Assembly: GCA_034401135.1 (NCBI GenBank)
Contig: JAWZSP010000007.1
Coordinates: 1,426,001 to 1,490,000, forward strand
Source: Volutella citrinella
Lineage: Eukaryota > Ascomycota > Sordariomycetes > Hypocreales > Nectriaceae
Reading direction: 5' to 3'
Length of the DNA: 64,000 bases
Shown: positions 43,696-53,500 of the stretch, one piece after another
How positions within the stretch are numbered: the stretch's first letter is position 1
Layout of the letters: every line of letters begins with the position of its first letter
Position numbers and translations under genes: made by a program
Notes under the pieces: generated by a model
Databases searched by the model: none
Seen by the model: the letters and a program-made list of their open reading frames with translations, nothing else
Told to the model about the DNA's origin: nothing

Positions 43696-45444
43696 ATGGC
43701 CGCGGTCAAGGATAGCTTCCTTGACCTTGAGCGCCATAGAAAACAGCTCGAGGACAACATCAGCAAGCTGCAGAAGGCACTACAACACTGGCAAACCTGG
43801 GATGCAGAGTACGAGGCACTCAAGGAGGAAGTTGACGCCATCGACGGCGCTGCGAGCGGCGGACTCGCCCGGATCAGGGATGGCTTTGAGGGCGAGCTCG
43901 TTAACGGCAAGGAGATTGATGACATCTTTGGCGCCAAGGAGTCGCGCACAACGGACCAGATTCGAAACATTTTGGATCGCCGTATCGACTATGTCACCAA
44001 AAACATAGAGAGCCTCCGGGCTCAGATCGAGACTGCCGAGAACAAGTACGCCGCCGCCACAGTTATCAGCAACCCAGACGCCATCGACGAGGAGGGACAG
44101 CCAATGACCGAAATTATCGAAGAGCTAGACGATGACGACAATGTCATCTCATATCGACTGAACAAACCCGGGGATTCCTTGTCGCAAGTCCGAGATGCTA
44201 TCGAGAAAGTCGGCATCGACGACCTACCAACCAGCGACTCAACGTCCGACCAAGCCCCCTCACAACCCACCCCGCAACCGTCCACGACGAAAGCTCCCAT
44301 CCCCCGTACGAGCGACATCTCCCCTGTACCCTCGCCGTCAAGCAAGGGTGTTGTTTTCGCCGACGATACCAAAACAGAAGATGGGCCGAGGCCCCAAACT
44401 TCTCGAAACGCGAGGCGTGTGGAAGAAATCATGAAGACTGCAGAAGAGCAGGCGAGGAAGAGGGATGAAGAACCAGTCATACCCGAGGACGAGGACGAGG
44501 AGGACGCCGCATTACGCCGAGAAATGCTCCAGTACAGTATGGGCGAGGTTGGCGCTGTTGTTGCAGAACTCGAGCTGGACGATGGCGCCTCCGATGAAGA
44601 CGACTACGAATTTGATTACAGTGACGAAGGTTCCGAGGACGGCGATGAAGACAGGTACGGCCGCTCCACGGGCCGCATTGTCACTGATGAGTATCGTCAA
44701 CGGATGCTGGAGCTGGAAAAGAAGCTGGGGATCAAGTCCCGCTTCACCAGCCAGGCCGAGACAGAAAACGACCAGGAGAGTTCTGATGATGAACGTATTG
44801 GCCGCATTGTGGTGAAACCCGCCTCTGAAGCCTCAACCTCTGCCTCGAAGCCCGCGCCGACCAAGTCCAACATTAAGGACAAGCAGCCGTCCCAGGATGC
44901 AGGCAAGAAGGGTGTACGATTTGCAGCAGCCCTCGATATTGCGCCGGAGAAGGAGGCAGCTCCACCTGCGAAGGAAGTCCCCGCAGAGAAGGAGCCATTA
45001 GTCGAGCCGCTGAGCGATATCGTTGAGCGATCCGGGCCGAACAAGCCCGTGGAAAATAAGCAAGCCCGCAAGCCCTCCCGGTTCAAGAAGTCGCGAGGCG
45101 AAAATGCTTCCAACACCGGGATCCCCAAAGGACCTTTGGACGTCCCGACAAAGTTTGTTGATCAAGAGCGGCCCGTAGCCCCCACTGGTCCCGAAGGCAA
45201 AACATTAGCAGACACACTGGTCGAGCGCGAACGAACAGTGGTGCCGCGGCCACCTGGAGAGTTCGATGATGATATGATGCATGATGAAGTCGCTGATGAG
45301 TACCAGCGCCTGCGCAAGAAATTCATTGCCCGAGACGGTGGGTTCCTCAAGGAAGACGAGTCTCCAATCAAGCCTCTGGACGAGCCTGATGGCGGGCCGG
45401 AGCGTGTTAGTCGGTTCAAGGCGGCACGGCTCTCGAAACAATGA
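43696..45444 (+). CDS. URI1: URI1/Bud27 unconventional prefoldin
   Basis: Single exon, 582 residues. The N-terminal 120 residues form a prefoldin-alpha-like coiled coil: MAAVKDSFLDLERHRKQLED and, after it, KLQKALQHWQTWDAEYEALK, then ILDRRIDYVTKNIESLRAQI. A region beginning DAIDEEGQPMTEIIEELDDD follows. The middle is acidic and disordered (YEFDYSDEGSEDGDED). Three separate basic/hydrophobic cores (SKGVVFADDTK, KKGVRFAAALDIA, KPSRFKKSRG) plus C-terminal VSRFKAARLSK fit the DUF3835-type repeats of Bud27/URI. Bud27 acts in assembly of RNA polymerases I-III and in TOR-linked gene expression. The start is the ATG in AAAATGGCC at 43696, with a stop codon shortly upstream in the same frame. Confidence 0.85.
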   Translation: MAAVKDSFLDLERHRKQLEDNISKLQKALQHWQTWDAEYEALKEEVDAIDGAASGGLARIRDGFEGELVNGKEIDDIFGAKESRTTDQIRNILDRRIDYVTKNIESLRAQIETAENKYAAATVISNPDAIDEEGQPMTEIIEELDDDDNVISYRLNKPGDSLSQVRDAIEKVGIDDLPTSDSTSDQAPSQPTPQPSTTKAPIPRTSDISPVPSPSSKGVVFADDTKTEDGPRPQTSRNARRVEEIMKTAEEQARKRDEEPVIPEDEDEEDAALRREMLQYSMGEVGAVVAELELDDGASDEDDYEFDYSDEGSEDGDEDRYGRSTGRIVTDEYRQRMLELEKKLGIKSRFTSQAETENDQESSDDERIGRIVVKPASEASTSASKPAPTKSNIKDKQPSQDAGKKGVRFAAALDIAPEKEAAPPAKEVPAEKEPLVEPLSDIVERSGPNKPVENKQARKPSRFKKSRGENASNTGIPKGPLDVPTKFVDQERPVAPTGPEGKTLADTLVERERTVVPRPPGEFDDDMMHDEVADEYQRLRKKFIARDGGFLKEDESPIKPLDEPDGGPERVSRFKAARLSKQ

Positions 45445-46653
45445 TGAAACGAACCAAAGAGAGACAAAAGAACCAATGGGCGGCATTAATCGATACACCA
45501 ATCGAGGTCTTTTGTTGCTGCACGTCCCGCTTAAAGTCGCTTGCTGTGATCTGGCCTCGGAGACTTGAGCTGTTGACTCGCAGTGACAGGATGCCCTGCC
45601 ATCTACTCTCTGCGCCGTGCGCTATACGAGATGATGAGCTACAGACCCATGTTTCGCCCATTGGCAGACCCCTCGAGACTTGTATCACACGTAATGCCGT
45701 CGTACTACGGAACGCCACGCTATCTCAAAGCGACATGTGCGGCAGCAAGCCATCTGCTTTGCACACACTTGCAGTTCCAAGAGCAGACAAAGGGCTCTCT
45801 GATGCCATAACCCCTTGTGACTATCATCCATGGTTATGGCTATTCGTTTCTCCCTTGACATGCAAGAAATAATGACAATCAATCAGTCAATCGTTTAATC
45901 AATCACTGCGCAGCCGAAGCGCTTTCGACCGGTGCGCAAGCGCTTAGTTGACTTGCGATGGGCGTAGGACCTCTGGCCCGGCCGATCTATCCGGGGCTGG
46001 CCCCATCAGTGGCCGCTCACTTACGGGGCGTGGACGGAAGCTCGGCACTAAGCCACCACGTAAACTCGGCCGTGGTGCCGAATAATGTCTGACGCACCCA
46101 GATGCAGCCACACAGATCCACCCGGAGCACCCCAGCTTCATGCAGCGCGGCCCTGACTGGACCCTTCCAGACCTGCTCGGCCCGCGAGTGCGGCAAGAAC
46201 CCAGTCCAGCAATGGAAATGCATCGGACTGACCCGTGGTGGCTTCTGCTGCGGCGAGGTCAGTGGCATCTCAATTCCAGTGATTGCAATTTCAGCTCGGA
46301 AAGCCGGCATCACAGGCGCCACAATACGTCATTTGACTGCCTCACGTTCTGTTCTGGGCCCCCCCGATCATCAGGAGCTGATCCTGACCGGTGCTTCTGT
46401 AGACCAAGGACGGGGGCAAGGCTGGAACTGGTCGCCGGGATACGCTTGGTCCAGTCAGGGAGGACGCCCATTCTTGAACAAGTCTGAGCACTCAGAGGCG
46501 GGAGAGTATAAGACGGCTGCTGGTCGACGTCGGCTACTCGGCGTGCAATTCGAGTCAATCCCACACCATCGCAAAGCTTGCTTCCCGTTATTCAATCGTT
46601 TGTCAGTCCGACACGTACGCGCGACACCTCCTCCCACCATCATTAATCTCAAA
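45445..46653. other. Intergenic, 1.2 kb, with CYSTM-gene promoter at right
   Basis: No gene seen. Contains AATCAATC-type short repeats (45882-45905). The last 150 bases form the promoter and leader of the Cys-rich gene. Confidence 0.5.
46507..46512 (+). promoter_or_regulatory. TATA-like box of the small Cys-rich gene
   Basis: TATAAG at 46507-46512, about 147 nt upstream of the ATG at 46654; the leader between them contains CAATCCCACACCATCGC and ends TCTCAAAATG. Few genes in the window show so clear a TATA element. Confidence 0.5.
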
Positions 46654-46891
46654 ATGCCTGCCACCAACGAGCCCATGCAGCAAGCCCCCATGGCTACTGA
46701 GACGGCCGATGTCGTCACAAAGCAGCCCGTAAGCTCAACTACCCACTCTCGATTGCCAAATAGCATTGTGTTCTAAGCGGCTACAGTCTGCCGAGCCCCA
46801 GCCCCAGCCCGAGATGGGCCTGCGTGGAGGTGAAGAGGCTGGCTGCGAACTCTGCTGCGGTCTCTGCGGCTGCGAGGAGTCGTGCTGTTAG
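46654..46891 (+). CDS. Small Cys-rich CYSTM-like protein, 59 residues
   Basis: Two exons: 46654-46728 and 46787-46891; the 58-nt intron has GTAAGC..CTACAG. Each exon is a whole number of codons. The protein begins MPATNEPMQQAPMATETADV, continues with a Pro/Gln stretch, then LRGGEEAGCELCCGLCGCEE and a terminal SCC. A Gln/Pro-rich N-terminus and a Cys-dense C-terminus are the layout of fungal CYSTM-type stress proteins, but here the usual hydrophobic Cys-rich helix is short and more polar (LCCGLCGC), so it may be a truncated or lineage-specific relative. Seven cysteines lie in the last 15 residues. It may bind metal or be palmitoylated at a membrane; this is inference. It is too short for usual ORF filters. 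Confidence 0.75.
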
Positions 46892-47202
46892 AGTCGTTCT
46901 GAAAAGGCGTTATTACAAGTGAAATCACGGAATACTGCCTACCTAGTACGATCGAGACGGCGGGCGGAGTCAAGGAGCTACTGTGTTTGATTTCTGGATG
47001 ATGATCCATTGGGATAGTGGATAGTTACATTCGTGCAGCCAAGTAGTTGAGGTATTATTATTAAGCACTTCAATGATAGTTGCCCGACGTTTGAGTCTCT
47101 CCATGGCCTGTAATGACTGCCCAGTAAAAAAGTAATGGTTGCCATCTAATACCACACGACGCCAGTAGGAGTACTGGTTTGCCATTGATCAGGGCCAAAA
47201 AG

Positions 47203-47276
47203 TGATTCCGCCCGGGCTCGAACCGGGGACCTTCTCGGTGTTAACGAGATGCCATGACCAACTAGACCACGGAACC
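47203..47276 (-). tRNA. tRNA-Val (anticodon AAC)
   Basis: Cloverleaf read on the minus strand: acceptor GGTTCCG pairs with CGGAATC (one G-U), discriminator A. Anticodon stem TCTCG/CGAGA encloses loop TTAACAC, giving anticodon AAC (Val, read as IAC). T-arm CCCGG-TTCGAGC-CCGGG is perfect. No intron; 74 nt, CCA not encoded. A T5 run directly downstream (on the minus strand) is the Pol III terminator. D-arm GTGGTCTAGTTGGTCATGGC carries the A and B-box-like promoter features. Confidence 0.95.
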
Positions 47277-47736
47277 GGTGCATCTCTTATTGTTGGATGA
47301 CGTGGGCTTCTTTGCGTCTATGATTTGGCCATTTGCGGACGTAGTGTGGTGGGGATGAAATTTACGACCCTGGTGGGGCTAACGAGTCCTGCTGTTGTAG
47401 GGTACCAGGTCCAACCAGCCAAATAACATACTTACCAAATTGCATCTCCTGAACAATTACTGTTTTTTTTTTTTTTAAATGGCCTTAGCTCGTGATTCAG
47501 AATTCAGAATTTGTTTTAGTTGCCTTTATGCGAAGCCTGATTCGTGTTGTAGTGTCATCGCGTTGAATTTTCACTATGGCCAAACACCGGCTATAGTGTT
47601 TAAATACATCCACCACGCTTCGTCTTCTCGTCTTGATTGCACACTGATACAATATTGTATAAATCTATATCCCATAGCCCAGTCATACACAATCGTACAT
47701 TTCCAATTGCCATCACACAGAATGGTTATTTGTTCT
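47277..47736. other. Intergenic between tRNA-Val and EMI1-like gene
   Basis: 460 bp; includes a T15 run at about 47462-47476 and AT-rich sequence. Probable 3' UTR of the EMI1-like gene at the right. Nothing coding seen. Confidence 0.55.
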
Positions 47737-48713
47737 CTACTTGCCCCCCCCTCCAAACAGAGAGGACAAGTAATCGGTAAAGGTCGAATTGCCTCCCGAC
47801 TGTCGCACCTTTCTCTCCTCCTTCTGTGTGTCCCAGATACTCTGGACCTGGTTGGCAACCTCTGACTTGGCCTGGAGGTCGGCGCGAAGAGCTGCCTCCT
47901 CCAAGCCTCTCTCCTCCTGAGGCAGCTTCTCCAGCTGGCCCTTCCACTGGTGCTGCAGTTCTTCTGAAGGCCTGACCTTGTCCGCCGCCACGTTGGGCAC
48001 AACTGTCTCGAAGACGGGGACGGGCCGGCCTTCTGCCTTGGCCTTTTCAACCTCGGCCTCATGCTTCATCATTCGTTGGAAGAGGGCGTCGGCGTGCATC
48101 TGAATATCCTCCTCGACCTCCGCTGACCGGCCTGGTACTGAGCCATGTCCAAGCGCGCGGAGGAATCGCTGTTGTGCTTGTTAGATAAACCTGCCACAAG
48201 GGTCTCCTATAATCAACCTACCGACTGCATCATGTAGCATCTCTCAAACTTCCGCACCTGTTGGCGGCACAGCACCACTTGGTCCTCCCACTTCCCAAAC
48301 TTCATGCAATTGACCCATTCTTCCTGGTACTCGGCACAGTTCTCCAAGGCAGCCTTTCCAATAGCGGCTTTTCGCTCCTTGTATCCTTCCAGAACGCTCA
48401 TCAGCTTTTCATGGTCGGTTGCCGTCTCTGACTCGATTTGCGCCAGCGGCTGGTACGTCTTCCATAAGTCGGCGTATCGTCCGTCTTTGTACAGGCTTGC
48501 GGACGGAACCGCGGCTGGGTTTGTCGCCGAAGCTACCGTCGAAGCATCGCTGGATTTCTCGGGGGCCGGGTTCGCATTCGTGGGCGCCGTGGATTGAGCC
48601 TGGTTGTACTTGACTGGGGACTCCTTCTCGAGAAAATCGCGGAGTTGCGGATCGAGTTTTCCTAAAGGGTCGGCCGACTTGTCGGTGCCAAGGATGGATG
48701 ATAGCCAACCCAT
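47737..48713 (-). CDS. EMI1: EMI1-like twin-CX9C protein (DUF3128/PANTS-like)
   Basis: Two exons: 48713-48222 and 48168-47737; 307 residues, each exon a whole number of codons. Start at MGWLSSILGTDKSADPLGKL, chosen over a longer upstream frame because that N-terminus is charged and non-family. The core (about 140-175) is ENCAEYQEEWVNC followed by a 12-residue spacer and CRQQVRKFERC: each pair of cysteines is separated by exactly nine residues, giving a twin-CX9C helical hairpin. MMQSRFLRALG then crosses the intron. The C-terminal part is a charged coiled coil (FQRMMKHEAEVEKAKAEGRP) ending in FGGGGK. Yeast Emi1, needed for full IME1 induction and sporulation, has this core and is counted among twin-CX9C proteins. 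Location (mitochondrial intermembrane space or cytosol) cannot be told. Confidence 0.75.
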
Positions 48714-49352
48714 CGCAGTAGTGACTCTCGAGGAAAGCACGCCCAAGTCCAGGGCTGGTAGGATGTTCGAGTTGAAGATTGACGGCGACTCCCAAAGCTT
48801 GCTTCTCTCGGACCGTTGGCGCAAGTCCACCCTCAATTGGTTGGTGTGCATATGCACTCCACACTGTAGATGAGCACTGTACGGCCTTCGTCTTTCCACA
48901 TCTTCTCTACCCAGAGAGAGAGAGTTTGTTTGTCCATTGGTAAACTGTTAATTATTTTGTTCACCTTACTCATGCTATAAGGGACTACGGCTGTGCGATT
49001 CCCTCTTTACGAACCTGCGCTGGGGCCTGCCGTGGCTCGATGGCGTCTTCACTACCATGGGGAGGCACAACATCAAGCAATCATCACTGAACCACAACAC
49101 ATGCGCGCGCCGCGATTTGTATGTCAAAAGACAAGAACGTGATCTTGAGCACCTAGAGACCTTGTTCCTATCATATCACGCCGTCTGAACCGTGAACCCC
49201 AGACATTTTTTTGTCTTCGTGAATCCTTTTATTCGCGATTGCATCTATAGCACAATCATTTGCAAAGCAACTTCCAGTGCCCGACCCTTCAGTGAGAACT
49301 TCCAATTCCCTCTGATGCTTATCACGCCAAAAAATGCCAGAAGAGAGCCAAT
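48714..49352. other. Intergenic, EMI1-like promoter and RPS11 3' side
   Basis: 639 bp, no gene seen. A (GA)n run at about 48913-48926 lies upstream of the EMI1-like gene. Confidence 0.55.
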
Positions 49353-50128
49353 TTAGAACTTGCTGAACTTCTTCACGCCCTTGCCGGTGCGGGGGAGCAC
49401 GCGGAGAACGTTGAATCGGACCTGAAGGAAACAATGTTAGCCCATCCTGTTGGATTTGCTGGATTTCTTGCTCTGTACGTACAGTCTTGCTGAGAGGTCG
49501 GCACTGGCCCACGGTGACCTGGTCACCCTCGGTGACACGGAAAGCAGGGGAGACGTGGGCGGCGAGGTTCTTGTGTCGCTTCTCGTATCGGGAGTACTTG
49601 GGGATGAAGTGAAGGTACTCGCGGCGGATGATCAGGGTTCGGTGCATCTTGGTGGAAACGACGGTGCCGGTCAGGATACGGCCACGGATGGAGACGAGAC
49701 CAGTGAAGGGGCACTTCTTGTCTGCAACACACACAAAGATATCAGTAACCGAGTTCACTTCGGGTATCGGCATGCGAGCAATAAGCAGAGTCGTCCAGGC
49801 GAATGGTTTCGTTCTCCCCTCCGCCTGTCCTTCTCGTTTCGAGTTCCATTTGTCGATCGGAATTCAAGAAATTCGACTTCGCACGTACCGATGTAGGTGC
49901 CCTCAATGGCGGTCTTGGGGGTTCGGAAACCCAGACCGACGTCCTTGTACCATCGTCGGCCACCCTTGCCCGGTCGGGTGCTCTTGGTTCGGACCTTGGA
50001 GTTCTGGAAGATGTGAGGCTGCTTCTGGAAAGCACGCTCCGACTGGACGGTCAACTCGGTCGCCCTAGAAAAAGGTCAGCGACGCGATGGCTCGAATATC
50101 GTGGGTCGATCGTTTCTCGGACTGACAT
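49353..50128 (-). CDS. RPS11: 40S ribosomal protein S11 (uS17), start codon split by an intron
   Basis: Four exons: 50128-50127, 50064-49889, 49721-49483, 49421-49353; 161 residues. The conserved start [20 protein letters not shown] has no ATG in its own exon; the exon begins GGCGACCGAG right after a CTAG acceptor with a CTGAC branch and a pyrimidine tract. Upstream, AAGAT is followed by GTCAGT. Joining AT to G restores ATG GCG ACC. Other introns use GTACGT donors and GCAG/TCAG acceptors. The protein has the uS17 core ([59 protein letters not shown]) and the basic end [10 protein letters not shown]. It lies in the 40S body, binding 18S rRNA. If the first intron is retained, the local ATG opens a 25-codon dead frame. 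Confidence 0.93.
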
Positions 50129-50283
50129 CTTGAATATTCCTTCTCGGGCAGGTACCGTAACGAGAGGGCGTTGTCGTGGTGAGTGGGCGAGACGAGGTTG
50201 AGATTGGCTAGGATGGAGGGCAGTTTTGCGCAGATGGAGAAGTAGGGCAGTCGCACACCAAATTTTGCGTGCACTTTCCAGCC

Positions 50284-50289
50284 TTAGGG
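50284..50289. promoter_or_regulatory. TTAGGG, Tbf1-type site
   Basis: TTAGGG within CCTTAGGGCTT, 156 bp upstream of the RPS11 start on its promoter side. Tbf1 binds this core, and Tbf1 plus Cbf1 sites are known in ribosomal protein promoters of several ascomycetes (shown best in Candida albicans). A six-base match alone is weak; the nearby Cbf1 boxes strengthen it. Confidence 0.45.
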
Positions 50290-50349
50290 CTTGCAAAAAT
50301 TCAAGAAGGTTGGTAGTGCAGCGAGTTGATTGGCTGGGATGGGACCCAC

Positions 50350-50357
50350 TCACGTGA
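50350..50357. promoter_or_regulatory. TCACGTGA, Cbf1-type E-box 1
   Basis: Perfect 8-bp palindrome TCACGTGA in the RPS11/SPC105 divergent promoter. Confidence 0.55.
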
Positions 50358-50397
50358 TGCATCTTCTCGCAGGCTAGAGCCAACTTGGGAGCTGCTA

Positions 50398-50405
50398 TCA
50401 CGTGA
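50398..50405. promoter_or_regulatory. TCACGTGA, Cbf1-type E-box 2
   Basis: Second perfect TCACGTGA, 48 bp from the first. Two identical octamers within 60 bp are unlikely by chance. They could serve either gene. Confidence 0.55.
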
Positions 50406-50584
50406 CTTGGCGCCACCCCGTGGCCCCTCGGAGTGACATCAAGCTTGGCAAAGTGGGTCTGTACCTTGTTGCTATCGGGCGAAAGTAAACAAACAGGCGT
50501 CGCGATATACATCCCACCACCACTTGAGAGCTGTTGCGCGCGCTGGGCCTGATTCACATTGGCAGGCTTCCCGACGGTATCGAC

Positions 50585-53500
50585 ATGGCCTCATCATCTG
50601 GCGATACAATACCAGCCACTCGGCGTACGCGCAAGTCTATTAACTCACTTTTTGATCTGCACAAGGCCACAGACAAGGAGAACGTTACAATGGACGCTCT
50701 CGGCCCAACTACTGCGGGTCGCAAAAAGTCCAGAAGCAAGAGCGTTGGCCCTGGGGGTCTTGATGCTCTGAAGCAAGGAAATGGGAATAGGCGGGCTGTA
50801 CGTATCATGGGATTGCGAGAAAATGCGACAACCCGCTAACTCGCAACAGTCACTTGCAGCGCCTGTGCGAGCCCCGCGATCGATTCTGAAGCCCACCATC
50901 TCTTCCCTCCCAGAGGTTCCACCATTAAGCACCAAAAGGCAACCGGATCTTATTGATCTAGGCCCAGTCCAAACCACAGACATTGTCGATTCATCGCATC
51001 CGGAGCTGAGCGGATCAAAGATCGCCCTGAGGACCGAAGAGGAGCAGCACGCAGCCGCCAGACAACGTGAAGAGCGAGAACGACGCGATGCTCGTCGCAA
51101 GTCGCTTGCCAACCGCAGAGTATCCTTCGCTGCGGAGGCGACCCTTCATACTTTCCACGAGGTTGAATGGATGCAAGATTCAACGGCTTCAACCGATTCA
51201 ACTCGACGAAATGCCCAAGGCAACGCCGCCAGCGCGACCAATAACCAAAACACCCTGCAACGAAAGCGAAGAGGGAGCTCGGGGCTAGCAAATCCCGAGT
51301 TTTCAAACCACGATGATGACACTGGCACTTCCACGATATACAGCTCCGATTCTGAACCTGCCGATGCCGTCGAGGAACTGGCTGATGTTGAGGACGATGG
51401 CTCGAGCAGCGACTCGGATGATGGCACGATGATGAGTATGGACACAGAAGAGGTGACTGGAGCCTCAATGGGGTCGGACGGAACCATGGACAGTGGTGAT
51501 GAGTCCTCGTCAATCGACGAGGCATTGCGACTTGCCGCGCGACAAGCTGGAACTCAGCGTCTGGGAGACGGAAGCGATAGTGAGCTTGATGATGATGAGG
51601 AAGTTATTCCTTCTTTTGGATGGGTGAAAGACGCCAATAAGCAAACCGCTGCCTCCCGGGACCAAGAGAACCTCCAACGTTTGTCGCAGAAGAACGACCA
51701 AATCCCATCAAATGATGAGGGTTCCGACATGGACATGGACATGGATATGGACATGGAAATCACGCATGCTATGGGCCGTATCATCAAGGCTCCCAATTCC
51801 AATGACGTTGAGGTGGATGAGGGGCTGTCTATGGACGTCACTCGTGCGATTGGAGGAATTCTGTCCCAACAAACCCCAGCACATAACATCTCTGAGGACG
51901 AGAATGGGGAGGAACCCATGGAAGAAGCTACCATGGAGTTCACTACGGCTGTAGGCGGAATCAGACACCCTGCACCCCCAGACTCGGAGGAGTCAGACGC
52001 CAATGAAGAAATGTCGATGGAATTCACCATGGCTGTGGGTGGTGTTCTAGCGCAGCAAAAGCGCGGGAGCATGGCCCCTCGGCGACGAACTATCAACCAA
52101 ACTGGAGAGGTCGACATGGAAGATTCTGCCATGGATATGGACATGACTACGGCTGTAGGACGCATTCTTCCTGGGTCTCATGATGACGAGAATGATGATG
52201 ATGGCGACGACGCTACAATTGGCATGGACATGACGACAGCTGTTGGTGGTATTCTCAATACAGCCAACGGACCTCGAAATATCGGAAAACTCATCATGGA
52301 GGAGGAAGCAGACACCCCAGGAAGCCCCGGCAAGGCCATAATGGCCGTTGCATCGAGGAGCTCACCTCAGAAGCAGCTAGAAGTCAACAACGGGGCACCT
52401 GACGCTGTCGAGGCTCGAAGTCCCGGTCTATCTGCCTTCCAAGGCCGAGGTCTGCGGCGCAGTAGTGTGGGACCGAAAGCCTCAACACCACAATCAACAT
52501 CCAAAGTCACAAAAGCTCCGGCTTCGGTCACGTCCCCTGCCACGCCGCGGTCTCCTTCTAAGACCGCTAACCAAACGCCGACGAAACCGTCGACGCCCAA
52601 TACTCACACACAAAGGGCTGGCACAAGAATCTCTCCTGGGAAGCCAAGGTCTGCCTCCCCGAAGCGAGTCTCTCCACCGAAGAAGGCGGCCGCGACACCA
52701 TCTCCGGCAAAATCCTCCCAGAAGAAGTCACCCTTTCACAATGGCCGAGCAACTGGCGAGCGGACCCCGACTGTTGTGCTGACGCCACAAAAACGTCGAG
52801 TTTCAGGAATCGGTGCCGATCGAACTGGCCTTGGCTCTCCACAGGTGGCGGCCAAGTTCGACCGCCGAGGCTCAATCAGCGACGTTGCTGCTGAGTTTGT
52901 CTCTGGCAGCCGTGTTGTCACTTTCTGGGACCCTCGAGAATTGGAAACTGAAGTGGACAAAGAGAGACAAGACGAGCATGATAAAGAGAATGGGCGCAGT
53001 ATCCTTGAGCGAGAGGCTAACGGCTCGCCTCACGACAAAGACGGTACGCTCAATCTTAGGGAGATGATTGATAGTCTGAGCCCAAAGAGAAACCCTTTGA
53101 AAGGGCGCAAGAGTCTTCACGTTGGAAGTGCAAGGGGAGTTCTGGGGAAGCGTCCAAGCGAACTTGACTCTGACGAAGACATGGAGGAAAATGACGGTGT
53201 GAAAAGACTCAAGGGCCATCAGAGCAGCCCGGTTAAGAATATTAGGCTGCAGCAACCTCCCTCTAAAGCCGAGACTACCGGACGGCTCTCAAGGTCGCTC
53301 CGGACCGAACTGCAGCCAAAAACCTCAACACCAACGCTATCGTCTTCCCCGATGCGAATGAGCCCGGCAACCACGCCAAAGCACCAAGCGCGCTTCAAGG
53401 ATATCCAAAACGACCACACAGGACATTCGGTCAACTTCTCTGAGTCTCCGATGAAAGATGCCGCTCAGCTTGAAAACGAGGCTGACGACGACCGCATTCA

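Larger units (their letters stand above)
50129..50584. promoter_or_regulatory. Divergent promoter RPS11 / SPC105
   Basis: 456 bp separate the two start codons. It holds the TTAGGG site and both TCACGTGA boxes; nothing coding seen. Confidence 0.6.
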
